Assembly: GCA_024291935.2 (NCBI GenBank)
Contig: CM044315.1
Location: forward strand, 78,288,385-78,352,384
Length of the DNA stretch: 64,000 nucleotides
Reading direction: 5' to 3'
Origin: Okapia johnstoni
Lineage: Eukaryota > Chordata > Mammalia > Artiodactyla > Giraffidae
The translations under genes were made by a program, and so were the position numbers. Positions 23,413 to 34,098 of the stretch are shown here, piece by piece (position 1 is the first letter of the stretch; the number at the start of each line of letters is the position of its first letter). The notes below the pieces were generated by a model, which saw only the letters and a program-made list of their open reading frames with translations, had not been told where the DNA came from and ran no database searches.

Positions 23413-24008
23413 GCCTCTCTACAGGAGATAATTAACAAATTTAGAAGCAACAAGTAATCCTTGGCTTATTATAAACTTGTACTAGAAAACAGAATAAGTT
23501 GGAAAGCTGCCTAAGTTGTTTTATGACATCAGTATAACTTTAATGCAAAGATGAATAACAACACTCTATGAAAATTATAGGCCCATTTCTTTTATAAGCA
23601 TATATGTTTTAATTTTAAGTAATACTACAACACCAATAGTGGGCAAAACTTCTGGCATCTCAGCATAAATGGAACTAAAATGTTCTCAGTCTATTGTATT
23701 TTTCACCACCACTCACTTGCAGTTTAAAAAAAAAAAAAACCTTAAACTAGATTGACTCAGAATGGACTTGTCAAAACAATAAAAATTAGTAATTTTATTA
23801 AATCTTGACTATTTCTTAAATATTCTGTGTGATACAATAAGAAGTATGCATAAAACACTACTTACTGCTGAATTATCAAAGTACAATGAATGCCTTAAAG
23901 AAGATACTTGTGCTGTTGGTTCAGTTGTGAGCCACTTTTTTCATGAACATCATTTCACAGTAATTCAGACTTAAGTTTTTGCAAAGAGTTTCTTGACATG
24001 AACAAAAT
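23413..24008. other. Unclassified sequence
   Basis: Nothing recognised; an A13 run is near 23728. Confidence 0.4.
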
Positions 24009-24022
24009 AAGCCTATTATTTT

Positions 24023-24339
24023 TTGTTGTTGTTGTTTAACTTTACAATATTGTATTTGTTTTGCATACATTGACATGAGTCCACCATGGGTGTACATGTG
24101 TTCCCCTTATAGAATCCCCCTCCCTCCTCCCTCCCCATTCCATCCCTCCGGGTCATCCCGGTGCACCAGCCCCAAGCACCCTGTATCATGCATCAAACCT
24201 GGACTGGCGATTCGTTTCACATATGATAATTTACATGCTTCAATGCCATTCTCCCATATCATCCTGCCCTTGCCCTCTCCCACAGAGTCCATAATACTGT
24301 TCTATGTATCTGTGTTTCTTTTGATGTCTCGCATACAGA
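24023..24339 (-). mobile_element. Recent ruminant L1 3' end, 3' part of a U6-L1 chimera
   Basis: Reverse complement of the ruminant L1 3' UTR. The A tail ('aacaacaacaacaaaaaa' in element sense) abuts the left direct repeat 'aagcctattatttt' (24009-24022). At its 5' side, in the element sense, the L1 begins abruptly at 'ctgtatgcgagacatc' and is joined without a spacer to U6 snRNA sequence. The matching repeat is at 24451-24464, beyond the U6 part, so L1 and U6 entered the genome as one unit. Confidence 0.92.
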
Positions 24340-24403
24340 AAAATATGGAACGCTTCACGAATTTGCGCGTCATCCTTGCGCAGGGGCCATGCTAATCTTC
24401 TCG

Positions 24404-24439
<36 letters not shown>

Positions 24440-24443
24440 GAGC
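24340..24443 (-). ncRNA. U6 spliceosomal snRNA retrocopy (pseudogene), 5' part of a U6-L1 chimera
   Basis: Minus-strand read gives nearly full-length U6: GCTCGCTTCGGCAGCACATA at the 5' end, the ACAGAG-region counterpart as ACCGAG, the AGC triad ('gattagcatggcccc'), the U4-pairing and 3' stem region ('gcgcaaattcgtgaagcg') and 'ttccatatttttc' at the 3' end. The first two bases of U6 are not preserved. The invariant ACAGAGA box is altered (A to C) and the upstream sequence is just the target-site duplication, with no visible PSE or TATA box at the usual spacing. It is therefore a retrocopy that is unlikely to be transcribed as a working snRNA. Confidence 0.93.
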
Positions 24444-24591
24444 AAAAAACAAGCCTATTATTTTGAGAAACAACTGACAGTATTTATTGCCAATGATAAA
24501 ATCCAACTTTTTAAGTAAAAATCAGAATTTTGAATTTATGTCAGGAGTTTGACAGCTTTCCAATATTTAGACTTTTCTGATGAGTGATAGT

Positions 24592-24868
24592 CGGAGAAGG
24601 CAATGGCACCCCACTCCAGTACTCTTGCCTGGAAAATCCCATGGACGGAGGGGTCTGGTGGGCTGCAGTCCAGGGGGTCACGAAGAGTCGGACACGACTG
24701 AGCGACTTCACTTTCACTTTTCACTTTCATGCATTGGAAAAGGAAATGGCAAGCCACTCCAGTGTTCTTGCCTGGAGAATCCCAGGGACGGGGGAGCCTG
24801 GTGGGCTGACGTCTATGGGGTGGCACAGATTCGGACATGACTGAAGCGACTTAGCAGTAGTAGCAGCA
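24592..24868 (+). mobile_element. Full-length Bov-A2 SINE with perfect 13-bp TSD
   Basis: Two Bov-A monomers (first ends near 24707, linker 'ttcactttcacttttcact', second ends 'gacatgactgaagcgac') and an AGTAGTAGCAGC tail. Direct repeats 'gatgagtgatagt' at 24579-24591 and 24869-24881. Confidence 0.95.
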
Positions 24869-24881
24869 GATGAGTGATAGT

Positions 24882-25740
24882 AATACTAGCAAATATGATT
24901 TTTAATATTGTATATTTGAAATGAAGAAACATTTTGGAGAGAAAAAAGAGAGAAAAAGTATTTGATAAAGTTTAACAGGATTTAAAGAAAAACTCAAAGA
25001 AAGTTTTAAAGAAAAATTAAGAAATTTTCTTAATTTTATAAAGGATCTTTACTCTAAATTTAAAAGAAAATTATTATACTCAAGAGAGAAACTTAAGACA
25101 CATTTCTTTTAAGGTCAAAGGAAAAAACAAAAACAAAACAAAAGGGTGCCTATTCTCCTTGCTACCCCTGAACCTAATACCAGAAGCTCTGGCCAATGAA
25201 AGTTTAAAAAAAAAGACTAAAAAAGCTAAGGATAAATGGAAATACATAAAACTGTCAGACTTGCATATGTGAGCAATAACTACAAAGAAAATAAATTACC
25301 AGTCACAATAATAACCAAAACACTTTAAAAAATCTAATGCTAAGAAAGCCAACTAATAAAATAAAAAATGGGAAGATGAATTTCCAGAGGTTAAAAATCA
25401 ATTAATAGAAATCTAAAAAAGACTTGCAAATATAGAATGTTTTAGATCATCAGAAATATATATGAATAGCATAAAAAATTAATGAACCAAAACTTGCAAA
25501 AGTAAAAAATAGTTGAATATGAAAAAATTTACATGTTTTATAAATAAAATTATAAGATACTGAATGGGTGAATGGATAAAGAGAAAATAAACACACAACA
25601 CATTCTTTTTAATTCAGCCATTAAAAAGAATGAAGTCTAAAAATTATAAAACTACATAGGCATTTATTCTTCAACTCGGCATGCCCAATTCTAGGAATTT
25701 ATCCTGAAGATATACCATGAAAATTAATTCTTCTGTGCCT
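24882..25740 (+). mobile_element. Degenerate L1M-like sequence
   Basis: A-rich sequence with L1 ORF2-like words ('cagccattaaaaagaatgaa' near 25617, 'attctaggaatttatcctgaa' near 25689). Boundaries and order are unclear; the left half is weak. Confidence 0.4.
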
Positions 25741-25837
25741 AGAATCATCATGAAAATTATTGTGTTCTCTAACTCTTCCCCTAGTATATTAGTTCCTCAG
25801 TAGAAAGATTCTCTAATCCCCAACCTATTCTATCTAT

Positions 25838-25957
25838 CTGGAGAAGGCAACCCATTCCAGTGTTCTTGCCTGGAGAATCCCATGGATGGAGGAGCCTGGC
25901 AGGCTGCAGTCCATGGCATCATGGGGAGTTGGACACGACTGAAGCGACTGAGCATCC
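25838..25957 (+). mobile_element. Bov-A monomer SINE
   Basis: 'ctggagaaggcaacccattcc' to 'cacgactgaagcgactgagc'. Single monomer without a tRNA head. Confidence 0.88.
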
Positions 25958-26460
25958 TATCAAGACCAGAAAAGGGACCCTAGTCCCTGGGGCAATCAGG
26001 ATAAGCAGGGGCCCCTCCTCCTGTAGCATCCAGGGGCATAAAAGTGAAGCTGCTACGAGAGGCCTTCCTAAAGGAGCTTAACAAATAACATTTATCTTCT
26101 GCAGCTGTGGGGCTACTTGGTTCTTGCTGCCTGGATCAGTCATTACCTCTTAGAGCACCTACATCAGTTTTTACCACCTCAGAGTCTATATGACAAGGCG
26201 CCTGTCCAAGGATGACTACTAGGAGCCAAAAGAGCAAGCCAAGGTTTTGCTCAGCTGAACATTCAGTCAACAGTTACTAAAATGACAAGCCCCAAGGGCT
26301 TTCACAGAGACAAAAGTCTCCAGTTGCACTTTTCTGGCTAAACAATTTTCACTACAGAGCAATAGTTATAAAACACTGACTAAGGAAGTGTGTTACACTC
26401 AGGCGTCAGGTTGAAGGTCCAGAAAAGAGTCCAACTTGACTCTAGAGTAAGGGTACCTAG
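25958..26460. other. Unique intronic sequence
   Basis: Nothing recognised. Confidence 0.4.
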
Positions 26461-26612
26461 AGACTTCCCTGGTAGCCCAGTGAAGACTCTGCACTTCCAA
26501 TGCAGGGAGAACAGGCTCAATTTCTGGTCAGGAAACTATGACCCTGCATGTTGCATGGGGTGGCAAAAAACTATGACCCTGCATGCTGCAAGGTGCGGCA
26601 AAAAAAAAAGTA
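26461..26612 (+). mobile_element. CHR-type SINE with internal tandem duplication
   Basis: Head 'agacttccctggtagcccag'. The 3' half holds two successive units starting 'aaactatgaccctgcatg' (26534 and 26569), each ending in a 'ggcaaaaa' tail. The second A-rich tail ends at about 26611. Confidence 0.85.
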
Positions 26613-26670
26613 GGGGCACCCAATAGGATCACAGATATAGAAAACAATCTTGCTTACTAGGGGATAAAGA

Positions 26671-27705
26671 AGTTCAGTTCAGTCGCTCAGTCATGTCCGA
26701 CTCTTTGCGACCCCATGAATCACAGCATGCCAGCCCTCCCTGTCCATCACCAACTCCCGGAGTTTACCCAAACCCATGTCCATTGAGTCGGTGATGCCAT
26801 CCAACCATCTCATTCTCTGTTGTCCTCTTCTCCTCCTGCCCCCAATCCTTCCCAGCATTAGGGTCTTTTCCAATGAGTCAACTCTTCGCATGAGGTGGCC
26901 AAAGTATTGGCGTTTCAGCTTCAACATCAGTCCTTCCAATGAACACCCAGGGCTGATCTCCTTTAGGATGGACTGGTTGGATCTTCTTGCAGTCCGAGGG
27001 ACTCTCAAGAGTCTTCTCCAACACCACAATTCAAAAGCATCAATTCTTCGGTGCTCAGCTTTCTTCACTGTCCAACTCTCACATCCATACATGACCACTG
27101 GAAAAACCATAGCCTTGACTAGACGGACTTTTGTTGGCAAAGTAATGTCTCTGCTTTTAAATATTCTATCTGGGTTGGTCATAACCTTCCTTCCAAGGAG
27201 TAAGCGTCTTTTAATTTCATGGCTGCAATCACCATCAGCCGTGATTTTGGAGCACAAAAAAATAAAATCTGACACTGTTTCCACTGTTTCCCCATCTATT
27301 TCCCATGAAGTGATGGACCAGATGCCATGATCTTAGTTTTCTGAACGTTGAGCTTTAAGCCAACTTTTTCACTCTCTTCTTTCACTTTCATCAAGAGGCT
27401 CTTTAGTTCTTCTTCCCTTTCTGCCATAAGGGTGTGTCATCTGCATATCTGAGGTTGATATTTCTCCCGGCAATCTTGATTCCAGCTTGTGTTTCTTCCA
27501 GCCCAGCGTTTCTCATGAGGTACTCTGCATATAAGTTAAATAAGCAGGGTGACAATATACAGCCTTGATATACTCCTTTTCTTATTTGGAACCAGTCTGT
27601 TGTTCCATGTCCAGTTCTAACTGTTGCTTCCTGACCTGCATACAGGTTTCTCAAGAGACAGGTCAGATGGTCTGGTATTCCCATCTCCTTCAGAATTTTC
27701 CACAA
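26671..27705 (-). mobile_element. BovB, 5'-truncated in the RT domain, young lineage
   Basis: Reverse complement from the canonical 3' end ('agttcagttcagtcgctcag') to just after the RT fingers ('tttgtggaaaattctg' in sense). Both the YADD box and the C-terminal region are present. Confidence 0.93.
26691..27705 (-). pseudogene. BovB RT and C-terminal coding remnant
   Basis: In the sense direction the first frame (27705-27403) runs from MWKILKEMGIPDHLTC through the RT palm with LRYADDT and ends shortly after in a frameshifted tail. The next frame (27284-26691) covers 197 codons of the C-terminal region, with [20 protein letters not shown] and the [12 protein letters not shown] patch. At least one indel lies between them. 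The EN domain and N-terminal RT are absent. Confidence 0.85.
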
Positions 27706-27771
27706 ATAAAGAAGAGGGAGGGATAAATTGGGAGACCGGCATTGACATATACATACTACTATACATAAAAT

Positions 27772-28212
27772 GTCAAAGTTATGGTTTTTCCAGTAGTCAT
27801 GTTTGGATGTGAGAGTTGGACCATAAAGAAGGCTGAGTGCTGAGGAACTGACACTTTGGAACTGTGGGGCTGGAGAAGACTCTTGAGAGTCCCTTGGACT
27901 GCAAGGAGATCCAACCAGTCCATCCTAAAGGAATCAACTCTGAATATTCATTGGAAGGACTGATGCTGAAGCTGAAGCTCCAATACTTTGACCTGATGCA
28001 AAGAGCTGAATCATTGGAAAAGACCCTGATGCTGGGAAAAATTGAGAAGAAGGGGGCAAAAGAGGATGAGATGGTTGGATGGCATCACTGTCTCAGTGGA
28101 CGTGAGTTTGAGGAAACTCAGGGAGATAATGATGGGCAGAGAAGCCTGGTGTGCTGCAGTCCATTGGGTCGCAAAGAGTCAGACACAACTTAGCAAATGA
28201 ATAACAACAACA
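27772..28212 (+). mobile_element. BovB 3' fragment with 11-bp TSD
   Basis: Last ~430 bp of BovB, older lineage. Direct repeats 'atacataaaat' at 27761-27771 and 28213-28223. Its sequence is complementary to the 3' part of the minus-strand BovB at 26671, giving an inverted pair. Confidence 0.9.
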
Positions 28213-28259
28213 ATACATAAAATAGATAACAAATAAGAATCTACTGTATAGCACAAGTA

Positions 28260-28426
28260 TAGCCCACCAGGCTCCTCTATCCATGGGATTCTCCAGGCAA
28301 GAATATGGGAGTGGGTTTCTATGCCCTTCTCCAGGGGATCTTCCTGACCCAGGGATTGAACTCAGGTCTCTTAGTCTCCTGCACTGGCACGCAGGTTCTT
28401 TACCACCGGCACCACTTGGGAAGCCC
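28260..28426 (-). mobile_element. Bov-tA SINE, truncated, with near-perfect 12-bp TSD
   Basis: Reverse complement; lacks the outer Bov-A end. tRNA part 'ggattgaactcaggtctctt' and head 'accacttgggaagccc'. Flanks 'atagcacaagta' (28248-28259) and 'atagcacaggta' (28427-28438). Confidence 0.88.
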
Positions 28427-28621
28427 ATAGCACAGGTAACTCTATACAATAAACTGCAATGACCTTTATGGGAAAAGAGTCTAAAAAAGAGTGGATATAT
28501 GTATATATATAACTGATCCACTTTGCTGTACAGAAGAAGCTAACACAACATTGTAAACCAACCACACTCCAATAAAATTTCTTAGAAAAAAGAATAAGAG
28601 TACCTAACTGTAACTTAGGGT

Positions 28622-28849
28622 GCAGTGTGTGTGCTAAGTCACTTCAGTCGTATCTGACTCTTTGAGACCCTAAGGACTGACTGCAGAACACTAGGCTCCT
28701 CTGCCCATGGGATTCCCAGGCAAGAATACTGGAGTGGGTTGCCAAGCCCTCCTCCAGGGGATCTTCCCAACCCAGAGGTTGAACCAGTGTCTATTACATC
28801 TCCTGCATTGGCAGGTGGATTCTTTACCACTAGCACCACCTGGGAAGGC
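28622..28849 (-). mobile_element. Bov-tA SINE
   Basis: Body 'ctaagtcacttcagtcgtat', tRNA part 'gcattggcaggtggattctt', head 'cacctgggaaggcc'. Flanking 'gtaacttagggt' (28610-28621) and 'gtaccttagggt' (28850-28861) are a one-mismatch TSD. Confidence 0.9.
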
Positions 28850-29084
28850 CGTACCTTAGGGTAACAAATAGATAACAAAGGGGGAAATTCCTTTTGTGTA
28901 AACACTGTAGCTAATAAATGGAAAAGGAATGGGAATATCACTTTTTTTGCAAACTCATAATAAAATAATGGATGTAAGTAATAATTATCAAAGACCACTA
29001 CTATCAAAACAAGGGAGAAACCTGACATGACCTGAGTCCTAACAGCTGTACACTGCACCAAATTCTGTTAAGTATTCTTCCCCA

Positions 29085-29270
29085 TCAGCAGACGAATGGA
29101 TAAGGAAGCTGTGGTACATATACACAATGGAATATTACTCAGCCATTAAAAAGAATACATTTGAATCAGTTCTAATGAGGTGGATGAAACTGGAGCCTAT
29201 TATACAGAGTGCAGTAAACCAGAAAGAAAAACACCAATACAGTATACTAACACATATATATGGTATTTAG
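29085..29270 (+). pseudogene. L1 ORF2 C-terminal fragment
   Basis: Sixty-one open codons with the conserved ORF2 C-terminal motif WYIYTMEYYSAIKKN and the natural stop after HIYGI. The endonuclease and reverse transcriptase domains are absent, so it is inert. Near-identical to the copy ending at 56061. Confidence 0.85.
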
Positions 29271-29622
29271 TTAATCGGTAAAGATAACCCTGTATGTGAG
29301 ACATCAAAAGAGACACAGATAAATAGAACAGTATTATGGACTCTATGGGAGAGGGCGAGGGCAGGATGATATGGGAGAATAGCACTGAAGCATGTAAATC
29401 ATCATATGTGAAACGAATCACCAGTCCGGGTTCGATGTATGATACAGGGTGCTCGGGGCTGGTGCACCGGGATGACCTGGAGGGATAGGATGGGGAGGGA
29501 GGTGGAAGGGGGGTTCTGCAAGGGGTACACATGTACACCCATGGTGGATTCATGTCAATGTATGGCAAAACAAATACAATATTGTAAAGTTAAAAAATAG
29601 ATAAATAAACTAATTAAAAAAA
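29085..29622 (+). mobile_element. Recent ruminant L1, 3' end, perfect 15-bp TSD
   Basis: 5'-truncated L1 containing the end of ORF2 and the full 3' UTR with A-rich tail. Direct repeats 'aagtattcttcccca' at 29070-29084 and 29623-29637. Confidence 0.93.
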
Positions 29623-29853
29623 AAGTATTCTTCCCCAGGCCCCCAAATCAAAACAGAATCAGATCTAACCTACAGTTTACAGAAAATATAGAGGTCACAA
29701 GATCATGTTAAATAACTTCTCAGGGAAGCAATCAGGAAAACCCAGAATGTGGGAAAGTCTACAAGGACAAACAACTCAGTTGCTTCAACAAATTAAATAC
29801 AAGGAAGAAAAGGAAACGAACAAGAGGATGGGAAAACCAAAGAAACTTAAAGG

Positions 29854-29987
29854 TAGAGTGACCAGACAGCCCAATTTGTCCATTATAACCCAGGTTCATG
29901 CCTGATATTCCAGTATAACTGTTAATAGAGTCCTCTTTCATTCTTAAAAGCTTCCTAGTTTGGATAATAAATTATACGGTCACCCTA
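29854..29987 (+). mobile_element. Small nonautonomous DNA transposon (hAT-like MITE)
   Basis: Terminal inverted repeats 'agagtgaccag' at the left and the complementary '...ggtcaccct' at the right, 134 bp long; resembles an old mammalian MER element with TIR AGGGTGACC. Family name and strand not determined. Confidence 0.5.
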
Positions 29988-29997
29988 CCTAAGAGAT

Positions 29998-30295
29998 GAA
30001 CGTGAAAGTCACTCAGTCATGTCTGACTCTTTGCAATCCCATGGACTATACAGTCCATGAAATTCTCCAGGCCAGAATTCTGGAGTGGGTAGCCTTTCCC
30101 TTCTCCAGAGGATCTTCCCAACCCAGGGATTGAACCCAGGTCTCCCACATTGCAGGTGGATTCTTTACCAGCTGAGCCACAAGGGAAGCCCAAGAATACT
30201 GGAGTGGGTAGCCTATCCCTTCTCCAGTGAATTTCCCAACCCAGGAATCAAATTGGGGTCTCCTGATTCTTTGCCAACTGAGCTATCAGGGAAGC
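29998..30295 (-). mobile_element. Bov-tA3-type SINE with duplicated tRNA-side unit and 10-bp TSD
   Basis: Reverse complement: Bov-A body followed by two tandem units, each from 'tactggagtgggtagcc' to 'agggaagccc' (about 30077-30191 and 30192-30297). Direct repeats 'cctaagagat' at 29988-29997 and 30296-30305. Confidence 0.88.
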
Positions 30296-30305
30296 CCTAA
30301 GAGAT

Positions 30306-31354
30306 ACAGTAACCAAACAAACTGTGTTGGCATATTTGGATACTGATTTGTTTTTTTTGGTTTTTTTTTGTTTTTTTAAATGTTATAAAACATTTGAACA
30401 CTGACTAGCTATTTGACGATATTGCAAGGTAAGAGTTCTTACCTTTAAAGATACAAACTGATATATTTACAGATGAAATGACATGAGATTTGCTTTAAAA
30501 TAACTGAGTGTGGGGGGGAATAGGTGGGATGTAGATGAGATAATACTGATCATGAGTTGTTAACACAACTTACAGTGGGGATATAAGACTACTCTCTCTA
30601 CTTTGGAATATTATGGAGATTTTCCATAATACAATATTTTAAAAAGAGAGTAAGTTTTCCAGTAAACAAAGTTTTCCTACTTCTAGAAACAGAAATACCC
30701 TAGAAACCTTCAGCTTCCTGCTCTTAATTCAAGAGGAAGCCTTTGGCATGTTGCCTGATAGAACTATATATTTATTCAGAGTCACTGAAGCCAGGATCTA
30801 TAATTCTCTGCTATACAGTTTCCTGAGGTTAAATCACAGCTAGTATTCTTCATTACTTTATCTTTCCATAAAAAATTTAAAAAAAGGACTACCTTTTCCC
30901 TAACAGGAGAATTACATTTGAATATACTCTCAAGTTGTTCTTTCCCTTACACAGGAGCGGGGGTGATAGACAGGAATGAAACACCTTAAGCCTGTCTCAA
31001 TGGACTTTTCCCACTGCCAAGACATGGCCCAAAAGAGAATGTAATTCAGTGTTCCTCATTTTACTCCATGTCCTGGCGTGCCCCAGGGGGCCAGTTTTAG
31101 CTGCAATAATTAGTGAGCCTGTGTGAGAAGGCAAGAGAGAACACAGCTGCCACTGCCTCATCTTAGCCAGTAACAAAACTTCCAAGGGCAGAACATAATG
31201 ATAAGTGATACCTAGAGTTACTCAAGGGAAAATCAGAATATGAGAAAACTAAAAAGAAGCAGAAGGAAAAATAATAAAAGCAAAAAAAAAAAAAAAAAGT
31301 GAGGATCAGCAACATGTGAATTTTCTAACAAAGAGAGCAAAATAACTGTTACAG
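30306..31354. other. Unique intronic sequence
   Basis: Contains a T-rich tract at 30350-30379 and a small inverted repeat 'tattatgga...tccataata' near 30608-30631; an A16-type run near 31281. No gene or family recognised. Confidence 0.4.
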
Positions 31355-31530
31355 CAACAATAATTGTTATTCTGAGCAATCTTACATGTACTGACTTATC
31401 TAATCCTGACAGTGATACCTGAAGTCTATTACTATCCCCAGTTTAATAATGTTGAAAACTGAGACAGAAAGAAGGGAAGTGATTTACCTACAACAGGGCC
31501 AGGATAAGAACAAGTTCTGGAGACGTTCCT
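31355..31530 (-). mobile_element. MIR fragment
   Basis: 'tattactatccccagtttaat' and 'aaaactgagacagaaagaagg' match reverse-complement MIR core sequence. Confidence 0.6.
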
Positions 31531-32571
31531 CTTTTAGAGTTACTTTGAAAAGCAGTTGTTTAAAGAAAGACAGATAAGACAAGCAGGTGTTGGTAAATGA
31601 AAATAGTGCTTTCTCTTTGGCAGGAAACAATCTTGACACTACCAAAAAAGGGGTTCAAAGGCTGCCCAGATTTGGAGGACGCCCAAAGGAACACCTGTCC
31701 TTTGCCATTAAAGTCTACAGAAAGCTTCTTACAAATGTGACACAGGAAGGGCCAGAGGGCTGAATTAGTACTAGCTGCAAACTTCAATGGTGAACTTCTT
31801 GTTGCTGAAGATGTTCAACCAAAGAATAATTTTTTCTCTAGAGACTGTACGAAAAGAATTTCTATGCAGTGGGAAGTAGGCTACAGCTAGAACTCTTCCG
31901 GTACAAAGTTCATTCTAATGAGGACTTCTTGCTGCACTTTAGGGTTGACGATAACAATGGCAACTCAAAACTGAATCAAAACCCAAGCCATTCTATGTTC
32001 CAGGGAGTTGCCAACACCAAGCTTCTATCCCCAGGAGGTCTAAAATCCCAATGAATGGCCCAAGACACAGCTTCCTGCTGTCTTTAGGGACATCAATTAC
32101 AACAAGGACCATATCTAGTACTCCTTCAAATAAAGTTATATCAACAATGCAATATCCATGTCTCAGTGCCAATCAGCAGGCTAGAATCACATTCTTAGAA
32201 GAGGTACAATTGACTAAAGGTTTGGGGTTAATTCAACCCAAATCACAATCACATTTATTATGCCTCTTAAGGTTGACCATACCCATCTAGGACACTTGAA
32301 AGGTAGCACCAAGACCTGTCTGTAACAGACCCATCCCTTCTCATCAAGGAACAAATGGAAATGTACTATAGAAATTCGAAAGGTCATTATTTTAAAACTG
32401 TGTCTTTATGGTCCTTCAAATTACTATAGACAACAATCTGTGAGGTCTTAAATATATCACTAAGATGCAGCACTCAATAAAAAGGGTTAAGATTCTGAGC
32501 AGTGCCAGTTCTAACTACTATTTCTAGCCCCTTTGGGCAATGCAACCAAAAGCCTCAATAGCTGTATCATT
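31531..32571. other. Unique intronic sequence
   Basis: No repeat recognised. A 61-codon open stretch at 31578-31763 with an acceptor-like 'ttctctttggcag' inside was examined and not called as an exon. Confidence 0.4.
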
Positions 32572-33121
32572 TTTCCAGGGCTGCCATATCAAAGTACCAC
32601 AGACTGGGTGGCAAGAGACGTTTATTTCTCTCCAGTTCTGGGGGCTAGAAGGTGTCAGCAGGGTTGTTTCTTCTGAGGCCTCACTCCTTGGCTTGTAAAT
32701 GGCTGTCTTTTCCCTCTGTGTCTGTGTCCTGTCTAAACCCCTTCTTCTAAGTTATTGTTGTTGTTCAGTCGCTAAGTCATGTCTGACTCTTTTGACACCC
32801 AGTGGACTGTAGCCCTCCAGGCTCCTGTGTCCCTGGAATTTCCCAGGCAAGAATACTGGAGTGGGTTGCCGTTTCCTTCTCCAGGGGATCTTTCTGACCC
32901 AGGGATCAAACACATGTCTCCTGCTTGGCAGGCAGATTCTTTACCACTAAGCCACCAAAGAAGCCTCCTTCACCAGTCATATTATAGCCCACCCCAAACA
33001 CCTTATTTAACCTTAATTATCTCCGTGAAAATCCTATCCCCCAGTACAGTCACCTTCTAGGAACTGGAGGTTTAAAGCTTCAACATATGAATTTTAGGGG
33101 GACACAATTCAGCCCATAAAA
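32572..33121 (-). mobile_element. MLT1-type LTR (ERVL-MaLR), split by Bov-tA
   Basis: Reverse complement of an MLT1-like LTR: 'ggctgccatatcaaagtaccacagactgggtgg' region at the left and 'gacacaattcagcccataa' at the right end. Very old solitary LTR; the Bov-tA at 32753-32966 sits inside it. Confidence 0.8.
32753..32966 (-). mobile_element. Bov-tA SINE
   Basis: 'gttgttcagtcgctaagtc' to 'ccaccaaagaagcc', with the tRNA part 'gggatcaaacacatgtctcc'. Confidence 0.9.
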
Positions 33122-33721
33122 AACAGTATACTCTGTGAAAATAAAAAACATCCTAATATGGCCCCTGCATGGTGGTAGTATGCAGATCCTAGACCTCTCC
33201 TGAGTCACCTATTTTTAAATAGAGGTTAAATTCATTGCCAGTAGCTCTAGAATTTTCTTCACTTATTCATATTGTTTACTAGAATCATTTTTCTCTTTCA
33301 ACTTATATTTGCTCAATTGCCAAATAACAACACGTTCATTAGGCACATGTACTAATGTGCAAAAATGGTAATGATTTTGTAGAATTTTGGTTCATCATTG
33401 TGTTCATTAAAAACTCATTCTGTCCTAGACTCATAATGTTAACTCAGAGAACAAAACTAAATTAGTGGATAACAACAATGAACGTGGGTAAAAGAAAAAA
33501 ATGGAATGACACATGCCTAAAAGAAGGACAAAGGTTTTTAAAAGGAAATAAAGATAATGGCCTGAAAGTGAAAAAGGATTAGAAATACCAACTCCCTGAG
33601 TATGAGTGGATTTGTATAAGAATGTCATGACTAGGTTGCCTTGGGAAAAGAGAAGACCTGGGTCCACAAAATTACTTAGGCTCAAAACACACTGTATGAA
33701 AGAAGTATCTTAGATGGGGAA
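33122..33721. other. Unique intronic sequence
   Basis: Nothing recognised. Confidence 0.4.
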
Positions 33722-33960
33722 GCAGAACAGTATAGTTGTTGAGAATTGAGAACACGACGGCTTGGGTTTTAATCCCACTTTTGCCATTTACCATCTGTTT
33801 TATCTCAAGTAATTTATTTAATCTCTCTGCACTTCTGTTTTCTCATCTACAAAACAAGCATAACAATAATCCCTACTGCACAAACCTGGTGTGTGGATTG
33901 AATGATTTACAGATTTTTAAATAGTTACAATGGTACTCAGCAGGGGCGCTATTAAGTGCG
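33722..33960 (+). mobile_element. MIR SINE
   Basis: 'cagtatagttgttgagaattg', 'cttgggttttaatcccac' and 'ttttctcatctacaaaac' track the MIR consensus. Just after it, 'gcgctattaagt' is tandemly duplicated (33946-33969). Confidence 0.75.
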
Positions 33961-34025
33961 CTATTAAGTCCTAAGAAGTTGTTTACTTACTAACTAAACA
34001 CACAATAGCACATTTCATTAGAAAC

Positions 34026-34098
34026 ATTATAGCAGAGTTAAGACTACAGATACTAGAGCAAGATTCTTTGGAACTGAATGCTGGTTTCCACTGCCTAC
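34026..34098 (+). mobile_element. MIR SINE, 5' part, split by BovB
   Basis: MIR head ('gagttaagactacagatactagagc' area) that continues at 35284 ('ttactagtaatttccttaatctc') after the BovB insertion. Confidence 0.65.

Larger units (their letters stand above)
27706..28592 (+). mobile_element. Old L1-type 3' end, interrupted twice
   Basis: Pieces 27706-27760, 28224-28247 and 28439-28592 read continuously when the insertions are ignored ('gagggataaattgggagac', 'aagaatctactgtatagcac', 'aaaagagtggatatatg', ending 'ctccaataaaattt'). Hosts the BovB at 27772 and the Bov-tA at 28260. Confidence 0.6.

Noticed and set aside
24340..24443. U6 as a functional snRNA gene
   Set aside because: Altered ACAGAG box, missing 5' bases, no external promoter elements, and it is part of an L1-mediated insertion.
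31578..31763. 61-codon open stretch with an internal acceptor-like 'ttctctttggcag'
   Set aside because: No family resemblance, no convincing donor and no MAST2 match; chance open frames of this length are expected.
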